Shown piece after piece: positions 6,486 to 13,476 of a DNA stretch of 23,257 bases; position 1 is the first letter of the stretch; every line of letters begins with the position of its first letter. The DNA comes from CAZHBA01 sp964530225 (lineage in GTDB: Bacteria; Pseudomonadota; Alphaproteobacteria; UBA6615). The stretch is from contig CAZHBA010000008.1 in assembly GCA_964530225.1 (NCBI GenBank), forward strand, positions 1 through 23,257, in the 5' to 3' direction. The position numbers and the translations under genes are program-made. The notes below the pieces were generated by a model that saw only the letters and a list, made by a program, of their open reading frames with translations, ran no database searches and was not told the origin of the DNA.

Positions 6486-8824
6486 CAGCCGTCACTCCGT
6501 GCGGCCGGTGTCGCTTCCGGTGAACGCGCCCGACGCTTTTCCTCCAGTGCTCGATACACCCGGTCGGGCGTAACCGGAAGTTCGCTGACCCGCAGCCCGA
6601 TGGCGTCGGCCACGGCGTTGGTCAGCGCTGGCAAAAAGCCGGCAAGCGACCCCTCGCCCGCTTCTTTGGCGCCGAAAGGCCCCAGGGGATCGTTGCTTTC
6701 GATGATTTGCACGTCGATGGGCGGCGAGTCCGCGATTGTCGGAACACGGTAGTTGAGCATGTTGGCAGCGACTGGCAGGCCTTCGTAATATCCGGTTTCC
6801 TCACTCATCGCCTGGCCCATGCCCATCCACACCGAGCCCTGCACCTGGCCCTCGACGGCGAGGCGGTTGAGCGCTTTGCCGCAATCGTGGGCGACCCACA
6901 CCTGCTCCACGGTGACCTGGCCAGTTTCCTCGTCGACCTCGACCTCGACCACTTGCGCCGAGTAGCTATAAGCAACGGTTGAGCCCACGGTTGCGCCGCG
7001 GTATCTCTTACCGCCTTGGGCTTCGACCGGCGTCGAGAAGTTTCCACCGACCGTGATAGTACCGGCGTCTTTAACAGCAGCAATCACCACATCTTCGAAG
7101 GCAAGTCCCCGGTCCTGACTGCCTGCCCGGAACGTCTCGCCGTGCATCTCGATATCTTCAGGATGAGTGTCGAGCTCGCGCGCGGCCGTTTCGGCCAACA
7201 GCCGCTTCAATTTTTCGGCCGCTTCGACCACAGCGTTACCAACCATTACGGTGACCCGCGAGGAGTAGGCACCGTTGTCCTTCGGCACGACCTCGCTGTC
7301 GCCTGTCACCACACGGATGCGCGACATGTGTACACCCAGCACCTCGGCCGTGAGTTGCGTCAGCACCGTTGATGAGCCCTGACCGATTTCCGGGGCGCCC
7401 GTGAGCAGCACGATGGAACCGTCAAAATCGAGTTTCAAATTGACCGTGGCGTGCGGCTCTCCGGTCCAATGCACCGGCTTGGAAGCGCCACTGATGTAGT
7501 GCGAGCATGCCATGCCGAGCCCGCGCCCTTTTGGCAGCTTGTCCTTGCGTTGTTTCCAGCCGCTCGCTTGCTCCACCCGATCCAGACATTCCGGCAGGCC
7601 GTAGCTGTTCACCAGCAAGTCATTGGCCGTTTTCGTGGGTGCCTGCAACAAGTTGGTCCGGCGTACCTCGAACGGGTCCAGGCCTAGCTCGGCAGCCATG
7701 CCATCGAGCAGGGACTCAAAGGCGAAGCGCACATTGACCGTACCGTGTCCGCGCATGGCACCGCACGGTGGCGTATTCGTGAGTACGCGCTGGCCGTGGT
7801 ATCGGACGTTGTCCAAGTCGTAGAGCGCATAGAGCAGCGACCCGGAATACAGAATGGTGACGATGCCATAGCCGCTATAAGCACCGCCGCGCTGGACCGT
7901 CTCGCAGTCAACCGCAAGGATTCGCCCCGTTTTGGTCATGCCGATTTTGAGCTTAATCTTTTGCTCCGGCCGACCACGATGGGTGATGAAAGTCTCTTCG
8001 CGCGTGGTGACGAGCCTTACCTTGTCCCTGGCGGCCCGCGCCAGCAGTGCGCAAATTATCTCCACGTTGAGCGTCTCGGTGCGCGAGCCGAAGCCACCGC
8101 CGATATGGGGTTTAATCACGCGAATCCGCGACTTGTCCATCTCGAGGCATCGCGCAAGCATCAGGTGGACGTAAAACGGTACCTGGGTCGTGCAATGCAC
8201 GGTGAGCTGATCTCTCACCCCGTCGTAATCGGCGAGCGCGGCGTGCGTCTCGGTCTGAACCTGGCATACCTCGGAGCAGCGATAGGTGTGTTCGCGCACG
8301 AGATCAGCCTTGGCGAACCCATCCTCGACATCGCCGATCTCGTAGTCTACGTCGCGCTCGATGTTACCGGGCCGTTCCGGATGCAGCTCCGTGGCTTCCG
8401 GCGTCCGCGCTTCGTCTGCTGTGTAATGGGCAGGTAACTTTTTAAGCTTGAGCCTGATTAGGCCGAGTGCCCGCTCGGCGGTTGCGTCGTCAACCGCAGC
8501 CACCGCCGCCACGGGCTCACCGCGGTAGCGCACGCGTCCGCGCGCCAGCGGGAATTCATTCATAGCGATAGGTAGTACCCCGAAAGGTTCGTCACAATCG
8601 TCACCCGTGACCACCGCCTTTACCCCGGGCAGGCGGCGTACTTCGGAAACGTCCAGCTCCAAAATTTTTGCGTGACTGCTAGGGCTACGGAAGATGCGTC
8701 CACACAATGTGGTGGGAGCGAGGAAATCGGCTGTGAATTTTGCTGCTCCGGTCACCTTTTCCGGGCCGTCCACCATCGGCACATACTCGCCAATGGTGCG
8801 GATTGGGGTGGGCGTATCGGTCAT
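6485..8824 (-). CDS. hcrA: 4-hydroxybenzoyl-CoA reductase, molybdopterin subunit (alpha)
   Basis: This 779-aa catalytic subunit holds the molybdenum-cytosine-dinucleotide cofactor. It removes the 4-hydroxyl of 4-hydroxybenzoyl-CoA to give benzoyl-CoA. Family motifs appear in order: a start segment GEYVPMVDGPEKVTGAAKF, HIGGGFGSRTE, a CGAMRGHGTVNVRFAFE segment, PVHWTGEPHATVNLKLDFDG, EIGQGSS, and the active-site GAKEAGEG near the C-terminus. ATG 8824 overlaps the TGA of the 2Fe-2S gene (ATGA), which decides the start; an in-frame ATG at 8857 would extend into that gene without need. The gene lies second in a three-gene operon with the same order as hbaBCD of R. palustris. Other CO-dehydrogenase/xanthine-oxidase large subunits are possible, but the cluster-bearing FAD partner makes this call strong. 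Confidence 0.9.
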   Translation of the reverse strand: MTDTPTPIRTIGEYVPMVDGPEKVTGAAKFTADFLAPTTLCGRIFRSPSSHAKILELDVSEVRRLPGVKAVVTGDDCDEPFGVLPIAMNEFPLARGRVRYRGEPVAAVAAVDDATAERALGLIRLKLKKLPAHYTADEARTPEATELHPERPGNIERDVDYEIGDVEDGFAKADLVREHTYRCSEVCQVQTETHAALADYDGVRDQLTVHCTTQVPFYVHLMLARCLEMDKSRIRVIKPHIGGGFGSRTETLNVEIICALLARAARDKVRLVTTREETFITHRGRPEQKIKLKIGMTKTGRILAVDCETVQRGGAYSGYGIVTILYSGSLLYALYDLDNVRYHGQRVLTNTPPCGAMRGHGTVNVRFAFESLLDGMAAELGLDPFEVRRTNLLQAPTKTANDLLVNSYGLPECLDRVEQASGWKQRKDKLPKGRGLGMACSHYISGASKPVHWTGEPHATVNLKLDFDGSIVLLTGAPEIGQGSSTVLTQLTAEVLGVHMSRIRVVTGDSEVVPKDNGAYSSRVTVMVGNAVVEAAEKLKRLLAETAARELDTHPEDIEMHGETFRAGSQDRGLAFEDVVIAAVKDAGTITVGGNFSTPVEAQGGKRYRGATVGSTVAYSYSAQVVEVEVDEETGQVTVEQVWVAHDCGKALNRLAVEGQVQGSVWMGMGQAMSEETGYYEGLPVAANMLNYRVPTIADSPPIDVQIIESNDPLGPFGAKEAGEGSLAGFLPALTNAVADAIGLRVSELPVTPDRVYRALEEKRRARSPEATPAARSDG

Positions 8825-9300
8825 GCGGGGTCCCGTTCCGCGGCCTGTACCGCCCACTGTACCGCCTCGATAATTTTAACGTAGCCGGTGCAACGGCAGA
8901 TGTTGCTACCCAGCGCCGTGCGGATGTCGTCTTCCGTGGGCCGGGGATTTTTCCGCAGCAGACCCTCTGAGGCCATGATCAGCCCTGGTGTACAAAAACC
9001 GCACTGGGCTCCGAGCTTCTCGTGGAATCCCTGCTGAAGGGGCGCCAGGCGGCCGTTCGTAGCCAACGCTTCGATGGTGTCGATACGGCGCCCTGCGAAT
9101 GCGTTGGCGAGGCACAGGCAGGAGAGCACGGATTCGTCGTCCACCAGCACCGTGCAGGCACCACATTCACCGCCGTCACAGCAGGTCTTGGTTCCGGTGA
9201 GACCGACCACCTCGCGCAGGTAGTCGAGCAGAAGGACATTATCGGCGACCGCGTCTGTGCGTTCGCGACCATTCAGCGTGAGGTTCAGAATTTTGCTCAT
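8821..9300 (-). CDS. hcrC: 4-hydroxybenzoyl-CoA reductase, 2Fe-2S subunit (gamma)
   Basis: This 159-aa subunit carries two [2Fe-2S] clusters that pass electrons to the Mo site. The plant-ferredoxin-type cluster is bound by Cys41, Cys46, Cys49 and Cys61 (CDGGECGACTVLVDD...C). The second cluster is bound by Cys100, Cys103, Cys135 and Cys137 (CGFCTPG and ICRCTGY). Length and motifs match the small subunit of the xanthine-oxidase family. It is the first gene of the hcrC-hcrA-hcrB operon and overlaps the next gene by ATGA. The hemerythrin-like gene lies 143 bases upstream on the same strand. The equivalent in R. palustris is hbaB. Confidence 0.9.
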   Translation of the reverse strand: MSKILNLTLNGRERTDAVADNVLLLDYLREVVGLTGTKTCCDGGECGACTVLVDDESVLSCLCLANAFAGRRIDTIEALATNGRLAPLQQGFHEKLGAQCGFCTPGLIMASEGLLRKNPRPTEDDIRTALGSNICRCTGYVKIIEAVQWAVQAAERDPA

Positions 9301-9443
9301 GGAAAGTCTTGCCGGGCCAAATATGTACAGTTTCCCTAAATCATTCTAGGCCCGAAACGCCCTTGTTGCATAACTCGCTTTGACGTAAACATTTTCGAAG
9401 AGGTCGTCGGGTGACGCGGGGCGAGGCCCGAGCGACTGCTAAT

Positions 9444-9887
9444 CTACCCGATAGTCACGTAGCGGGCATCTGCCCATGCCTTGCCAAGTCGGATTTGCGT
9501 GTCATCATCCAGCATCTGCCGAGCCATGGCAAAAAGGATTTCTTCCTCCTTCCGAAAGTGGTTACGGATGAGGCTCAGCGCTTGGCTGATGGCATCTGTC
9601 GCGTCATTGGGGTCCGGTATATCTTCTATCTGCTGCAGTGCTTGCTCAATCTCGTTATGTTCGGCCCGCATCACGGCTAGGGGGCCGTCCACTCCCATGA
9701 AGGGCTCAAGCGCGAGAAAAAGCAAATCTTCCTCCAGATCGGCATGCGATAGGAGCACGGCACGCAGGACCATCGTGATTTCCTGAAGCCGGGTTACGCT
9801 CGTCGTCGCGGTGGTAGCAGTTTCGATCTGATCGAACAGCGCGTAGAAAACTGCATGCTCACCAAGCAGAGCGTCGGTCAACTTCAT
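9444..9887 (-). CDS. Hemerythrin-like (HHE) domain protein
   Basis: This 147-aa four-helix protein has iron ligands spaced as in HHE domains. It has LLGEHAVFYALFDQIE in helix 1, SHADLEEDLLF in helix 2, RAEHNEIEQALQQIE in helix 3 and RNHFRKEEEILF in helix 4. Such di-iron proteins bind O2, NO or peroxide. I chose ATG 9887 (MKLTD) since an AAGGAAAG site precedes it; an in-frame ATG at 9905 has none. The gene sits between the two oxygen-sensitive enzyme operons on the same strand. That suggests oxygen buffering or redox protection for benzoyl-CoA reductase, but this is inference from position. A general stress role is also possible. Confidence 0.85.
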   Translation of the reverse strand: MKLTDALLGEHAVFYALFDQIETATTATTSVTRLQEITMVLRAVLLSHADLEEDLLFLALEPFMGVDGPLAVMRAEHNEIEQALQQIEDIPDPNDATDAISQALSLIRNHFRKEEEILFAMARQMLDDDTQIRLGKAWADARYVTIG

Positions 9888-9944
9888 GGCTACTTTCCTT
9901 TTCATGGCTGTACGCGGCGTCGCGAAGATACAATAAGCGGGGTT

Positions 9945-9974
9945 GACCGCGAACGGTCCCGGCCCTTCGGCCGG
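9945..9974. other. Two back-to-back perfect hairpins between the reductase and hemerythrin genes
   Basis: GACCG-CGAA-CGGTC (9945-9958) is followed without a gap by CCGGCC-CTTC-GGCCGG (9959-9974). Both have four-base loops; on the minus strand the first becomes a UUCG tetraloop. No T-run follows on either strand, so these do not look like ordinary intrinsic terminators. They may cap the 3' end of the benzoyl-CoA reductase transcript or structure the leader of the hemerythrin mRNA. The rest of 9888-10160 holds no gene that I can support. Confidence 0.4.
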
Positions 9975-10160
9975 AGCACTGTGTTATCCGCCTTGATTTT
10001 CCGCCTCCTCACTCACGTAACCGTTGTTAGTTTTCCAGCATATTTATTCAAGTCTCTTGGCCTATACTTATTCTCTTCATCTCAATCTGGCCGCAATAAG
10101 AAATCAGGTATTTCCAGCAAGTCGGAAGGGCTATAGGCGCGCTGGCGGAGACTGGGCGGG

Positions 10161-10448
10161 TCAGGGCCGCTTCCGGATGTAGACGGCGTTGAACTTGGAA
10201 AACGCATCCTTACAGCCGTCGCACGCCGAGCACATATTGTCGACGTTGATGGGTTCGAGCCTGACCTCAAAGCCGACTTCTCTATACATGTCGACAAGGT
10301 CCCTGGAGCGCTGCGCATCGGTGTTGCTGCGCCATTCCCATCCGTCCTCGGTCAGCGCGCTGTCCTGAGGTAGGTCGCAGCCGTAATATCGACTGGCCCC
10401 CGGCACCCCTTCAACCGCGGTTACGTCATCGCGACGGTCCTTGTTCAT
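10161..10448 (-). CDS. Small cysteine-rich protein coupled to benzoyl-CoA reductase
   Basis: This 95-aa protein is not one I can name. Its ATG overlaps the TGA of the preceding ATPase-subunit gene (ATGA), so it is translated together with the reductase. It has a single upstream Cys24 and a compact CSACDGC motif (Cys73, Cys76, Cys79) near the C-terminus. Before the motif is DMYREVGFEVRLEPINVDN, which looks like a small alpha/beta unit; after it is FNAVYIRKRP. No signal peptide or membrane segment is visible. The cysteines could bind an Fe-S cluster or a metal. Position suggests an accessory, assembly or electron-transfer role for the reductase, in a cluster with no ferredoxin gene. This is inference. 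Confidence 0.75.
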   Translation of the reverse strand: MNKDRRDDVTAVEGVPGASRYYGCDLPQDSALTEDGWEWRSNTDAQRSRDLVDMYREVGFEVRLEPINVDNMCSACDGCKDAFSKFNAVYIRKRP

Positions 10449-11287
10449 GGCCGCGCCTCAGGGGCGCCCTTCTTAACCGCGTCCGGTGCTGCTTCCCTAA
10501 ACTTGCGCAACTGGATGTGGCCCAACAGCGCGCAGCCGAGCGCCGCCATGTATTGCGGCATATCGCCCTCGGCTGCGTTGACCTTGGCACCTAGCTGCTC
10601 GGTGATCGCCTTGGCCATCGAACCCCAGCGCATGATGCCGCCGACGAGTGTGACCTCGGGCTCCACCTTAATGCGCTTTAGCAGCTGCACCGAACGCTGG
10701 GTGAGCGAGAGAGAAGCACCAAACATGATGTCAGCCGGGGGCACGCTGTTGGATAGGTGATTGATGACCTCGGATTCGGCGAACACGGCGCACACACCCG
10801 AGATCGGCACCGCCTCGGTCGCCGCTTCCAGGAGCCCACCAATGTCCTCGGTGCTGTAGCCCATGTAGCGCACTGTCTTTTCGAGAAACATCCCGGTGCC
10901 AGAGGCGCACTTGTCGTTGAGGCGAAAGGTCTGAACCTTTTTTGCCGGGTCGATGCGGCTTGCCTTCATAGTCTGGCCACCGATATCAAGCACAGTCCGC
11001 GTGGCGGGGAACAGGAACGCCGTGCCACGTGCCGTCGCCGTCAGGTCGGTGACCGGCAGGTCAGCGCCCGAGTACTGGTGCCTGCCGAAGCCGGTGGTGA
11101 TGCAGTAGTCGATATCGCCTCGGTTTATCCCGGCGAGCATGACCGCATCCTTGGCGGTGGCGTCGCCGGCCTCCTGCAGCCGTGATCCAGTCGGCCGCAT
11201 GCATTTGCTGACGATCCGTTGCTCTTCGTCGAGTATGACAGCCTTGGTGTAGGTCGAGCCGATATCCAATCCGATGGTGTAAGGCAT
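10445..11287 (-). CDS. bcrD: Benzoyl-CoA reductase ATPase subunit, BcrD/BadG-like
   Basis: This 280-aa protein belongs to the BadF/BadG/BcrA/BcrD ATPase family (acetate-kinase/Hsp70-like fold). It couples ATP hydrolysis to electron transfer towards the ring-reducing subunits. The phosphate-binding loop is GLDIGSTYTKAVI (residues 6-18). Cys127 (LNDKCASGTGMFLEK) and Cys166 (ISGVCAVFAESEV) would give two of the four ligands of a [4Fe-4S] cluster shared with the partner ATPase. The segment TLVGGIMR and a C-terminal GCALLGH complete the fold. The segment usually written DIGGQD reads DIGGQT here (101-106). It starts three bases after the stop of the preceding gene. Activators of 2-hydroxyacyl-CoA dehydratases are similar, but they are usually a single homodimeric gene. 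Confidence 0.83.
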   Translation of the reverse strand: MPYTIGLDIGSTYTKAVILDEEQRIVSKCMRPTGSRLQEAGDATAKDAVMLAGINRGDIDYCITTGFGRHQYSGADLPVTDLTATARGTAFLFPATRTVLDIGGQTMKASRIDPAKKVQTFRLNDKCASGTGMFLEKTVRYMGYSTEDIGGLLEAATEAVPISGVCAVFAESEVINHLSNSVPPADIMFGASLSLTQRSVQLLKRIKVEPEVTLVGGIMRWGSMAKAITEQLGAKVNAAEGDMPQYMAALGCALLGHIQLRKFREAAPDAVKKGAPEARP

Positions 11288-11289
11288 GA

Positions 11290-12105
11290 TTAGGCCACCT
11301 CCTCCTTGATCTTTCGACTCTTGCCGGCCTGCACGCTGTCGAGTGCAAACAGCGCAGCGCCAAGTGCGCCCATATAGTGCGACTCCTCGCTGACGTTAAG
11401 TTTTCTGTCGAGCTTCTCCTCCATCGCCTTAATCATGCCAATGTTGCGTGCAACGCCGCCGGTGAAGGTAATCTCGTCCTCGATACCGACGCGACGCAAC
11501 AGGCCAAACGATCGGGCGGCGATGGATTGATGGACGCCCCACAGGATGTCGTTGATCTTCCTTCCCTTGCCGAGCCATGACAGCACCTCGGCCTCGGCGA
11601 ACACAGTGCAGGTTGTGCTGATGCGGACCGGCTTTTCCGAGGTCAATGCAGTCGGCCCAAGATCGCCAAGCGGAATATCGAGGGCGTTGGAGGCGGCGCC
11701 GAGAAAGCGTCCGGTGCCGGCAGCGCATTTATCGTTCATGCAGAAGTCGATGATCTCGCCGTTGGTTTGGACACTGATCGCCTTGCTGTCCTGACCTCCC
11801 ATGTCGAGCACCGTCCGGGTGCCGGGAAACATGTGAGCTGCTCCGCGGCCGTGACAGCTGATCTCGGTTACCTGCTTATCGCCAAAGGTTACCTTGTAGC
11901 GTCCGTAGCCAGTGCCTACGACCAACCTAACATCGTCGTCACCGACCGGCGATTCCTCTAGCGCTAGCGCGTAGGAATTCTCCGCGGCCTTGGTCACGTC
12001 GGCCCCGGTATCGATTAGCGAGCGGCCCACGATATTGCCATTCTCGTCGATTACGACCGCCTTAGTCTGGGTCGAGCCGACATCTACACCGGCTGCATAT
12101 CTCAT
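11290..12105 (-). CDS. bcrA: Benzoyl-CoA reductase ATPase subunit, BcrA/BadF-like (short form)
   Basis: This 271-aa ATPase subunit is a paralogue of the next gene. It has the loop GVDVGSTQTKAVVID (residues 6-20), DMGGQDSKAI (101-110), and Cys127 (MNDKCAAGTGRFL) and Cys166 (STTCTVFAEAEVL) for the shared [4Fe-4S] cluster. TFTGGVARN and GALGAALFAL follow near the C-terminus. The open frame extends to 12402, but that part overlaps the upstream reductase gene and reads as low-complexity Arg/His sequence. ATG 12105 (MRYAAGVDVG) matches family N-termini. Thauera BcrA is about 430 aa, while this length resembles the Azoarcus Bzd-type ATPases. It forms a heterodimer with the product of 11287-10445. 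Confidence 0.83.
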   Translation of the reverse strand: MRYAAGVDVGSTQTKAVVIDENGNIVGRSLIDTGADVTKAAENSYALALEESPVGDDDVRLVVGTGYGRYKVTFGDKQVTEISCHGRGAAHMFPGTRTVLDMGGQDSKAISVQTNGEIIDFCMNDKCAAGTGRFLGAASNALDIPLGDLGPTALTSEKPVRISTTCTVFAEAEVLSWLGKGRKINDILWGVHQSIAARSFGLLRRVGIEDEITFTGGVARNIGMIKAMEEKLDRKLNVSEESHYMGALGAALFALDSVQAGKSRKIKEEVA

Positions 12106-12245
12106 GCGAATTTTCCCTTTCCGCTGGTGACGACGATGTGTGCGTAGAGCGGGTGAAGACACTTGCAACCGCTTCTCGCCGTACCGTGCCGAACCATGTG
12201 TCCTCTTGTCGTCATACGTCTTGCTTCTGACTTCGTCCGACGCCG

Positions 12246-13418
12246 TCAGTCGAACATGATGTTCTCGACGAAGGTCTCGAGCTGAATCGAGAGACTGTCG
12301 AAGGTGGTCTGGTTTTCCTCGAACTCGGTGATGAAGTAGGGGATCTTTTCGTCGTCGAGGGTCCTGCTGTATGTCACCTGCTCCTCGAGGCCAGGCTCGC
12401 ACATCTTGGCCGCGGCGAGGATCACCGCTTCGGCGTCGGCGTCGTGGACACGCTCTAGAAGCATCTTCTCCTTGGGCTTACGCAGGTCGTGCTGGACCGG
12501 GCTGTAAGATGACTTGTCGAGGTAGGCCTCGGCCAGGTTGCGAAGCGGATCGCCGTCGGTCTCGACGTCCGCGAGGATCCAGCGGAGCCCGATGAAAAGG
12601 TCGTCGTCCACCACGTAGCACGAGCGCGAAACGGTCAGCAGCAAATCGATCGGCGGTATCTCGCAGAATCCACCCTCAAACACCACTCGCATCTTATCTT
12701 GTTTATTGGCTGGCCGTGCCTTGACCAGCCCGATTACTGTCTCCAGTAGCTCGTTGTACTCCTCGCGCGGCAGGAATCCTGCGAGCGCCAAGACAGCCAC
12801 CGCCTCGTCGGCGCTGACCAGCCATGGCGTCTCACGCCGAATGCGGTAGAACTCACGGAACAGTTCACGCGACCGGTTGTAAAGCGCCACCGAGCGGCGC
12901 AAGTCGTCATCGCTGATCTTGTAGCCGACGCATTCCTCGATGTCGCGGCACATCCGGGCATACTCGTAGCGCAGATAGTCCTGGCTATACTCCGAGTTGG
13001 GATTTTGTGGCAGGTAGAGAATCTGGCATTTGTAGTCGAAGTTGCGGCCCCAGACTCCTGCTAGGTTGCGCGCCGCGTCGCAAATTGGATGGGTGACGAA
13101 CAGGTCGAGCTCAATGTTCTGGGTCAACGCGATGTCGAGCGACGTCTTGATTATCGAACACAGGTAGGAACCAAAGTGGGACCCTGACTCTGTACCGTCG
13201 GTCTGGGCGCCGCGCATCTTGACCGGTAGCATCCTGGCGGCGTGGGCGATCTCCTCGGGGAAGTAGACCTGGAAATGGCCAATGACCTTGCCGCCGTCCT
13301 CGCGCCAGCGCTTGACCGTCGGATAGGTTGGGTCCTCGGAAAGCTCGCGGCATAGCGCGATGATCTGGTCCAGAGACTTTCCTTCCCACTCCTCGAAATA
13401 GCGCTTCGTTGCCGTCAT
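12246..13418 (-). CDS. bcrC: Benzoyl-CoA reductase substrate subunit, BcrC/BadD/BzdN-like
   Basis: This 390-aa protein is of the HgdB/BcrB/BcrC family. Together with the 446-aa subunit it binds benzoyl-CoA and an Fe-S cluster and performs the two-electron ring reduction to a cyclic dienoyl-CoA. It starts at ATG 13418 after a GGAGAG site; the frame is open to 13490 but without a ribosome site. Visible family segments are RWREDGGKVIGHFQVYFPEE (38-57), FVTHPICDAARN with Cys113, FEGGFCEIPPIDLL with Cys252, SRSCYVVDDDL with Cys267, and KMCEPGLEEQ with Cys340. Length matches BcrC-type subunits (about 380-390 aa). In Thauera this gene precedes bcrB; here the order is reversed. A 2-hydroxyacyl-CoA dehydratase subunit is the main alternative. 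Confidence 0.82.
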   Translation of the reverse strand: MTATKRYFEEWEGKSLDQIIALCRELSEDPTYPTVKRWREDGGKVIGHFQVYFPEEIAHAARMLPVKMRGAQTDGTESGSHFGSYLCSIIKTSLDIALTQNIELDLFVTHPICDAARNLAGVWGRNFDYKCQILYLPQNPNSEYSQDYLRYEYARMCRDIEECVGYKISDDDLRRSVALYNRSRELFREFYRIRRETPWLVSADEAVAVLALAGFLPREEYNELLETVIGLVKARPANKQDKMRVVFEGGFCEIPPIDLLLTVSRSCYVVDDDLFIGLRWILADVETDGDPLRNLAEAYLDKSSYSPVQHDLRKPKEKMLLERVHDADAEAVILAAAKMCEPGLEEQVTYSRTLDDEKIPYFITEFEENQTTFDSLSIQLETFVENIMFD

Positions 13419-13476
13419 CTTGTTCTCTCCTCGAAGCCGCACGGGTCGCCCACACCGTTGCTTGGCGACGCCGTGG

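Noticed and set aside
7745..8437. 230-residue open frame on the plus strand inside hcrA
   Set aside because: It is antisense to well-conserved hcrA coding sequence, has no recognisable domain, and open antisense frames are common in high-GC genes.
12106..12402. N-terminal extension of the BcrA-like gene (99 extra residues)
   Set aside because: It overlaps the BcrC-like gene and encodes an Arg/His-rich sequence typical of out-of-frame reading; the family-like start MRYAAGVDVG is at 12105.
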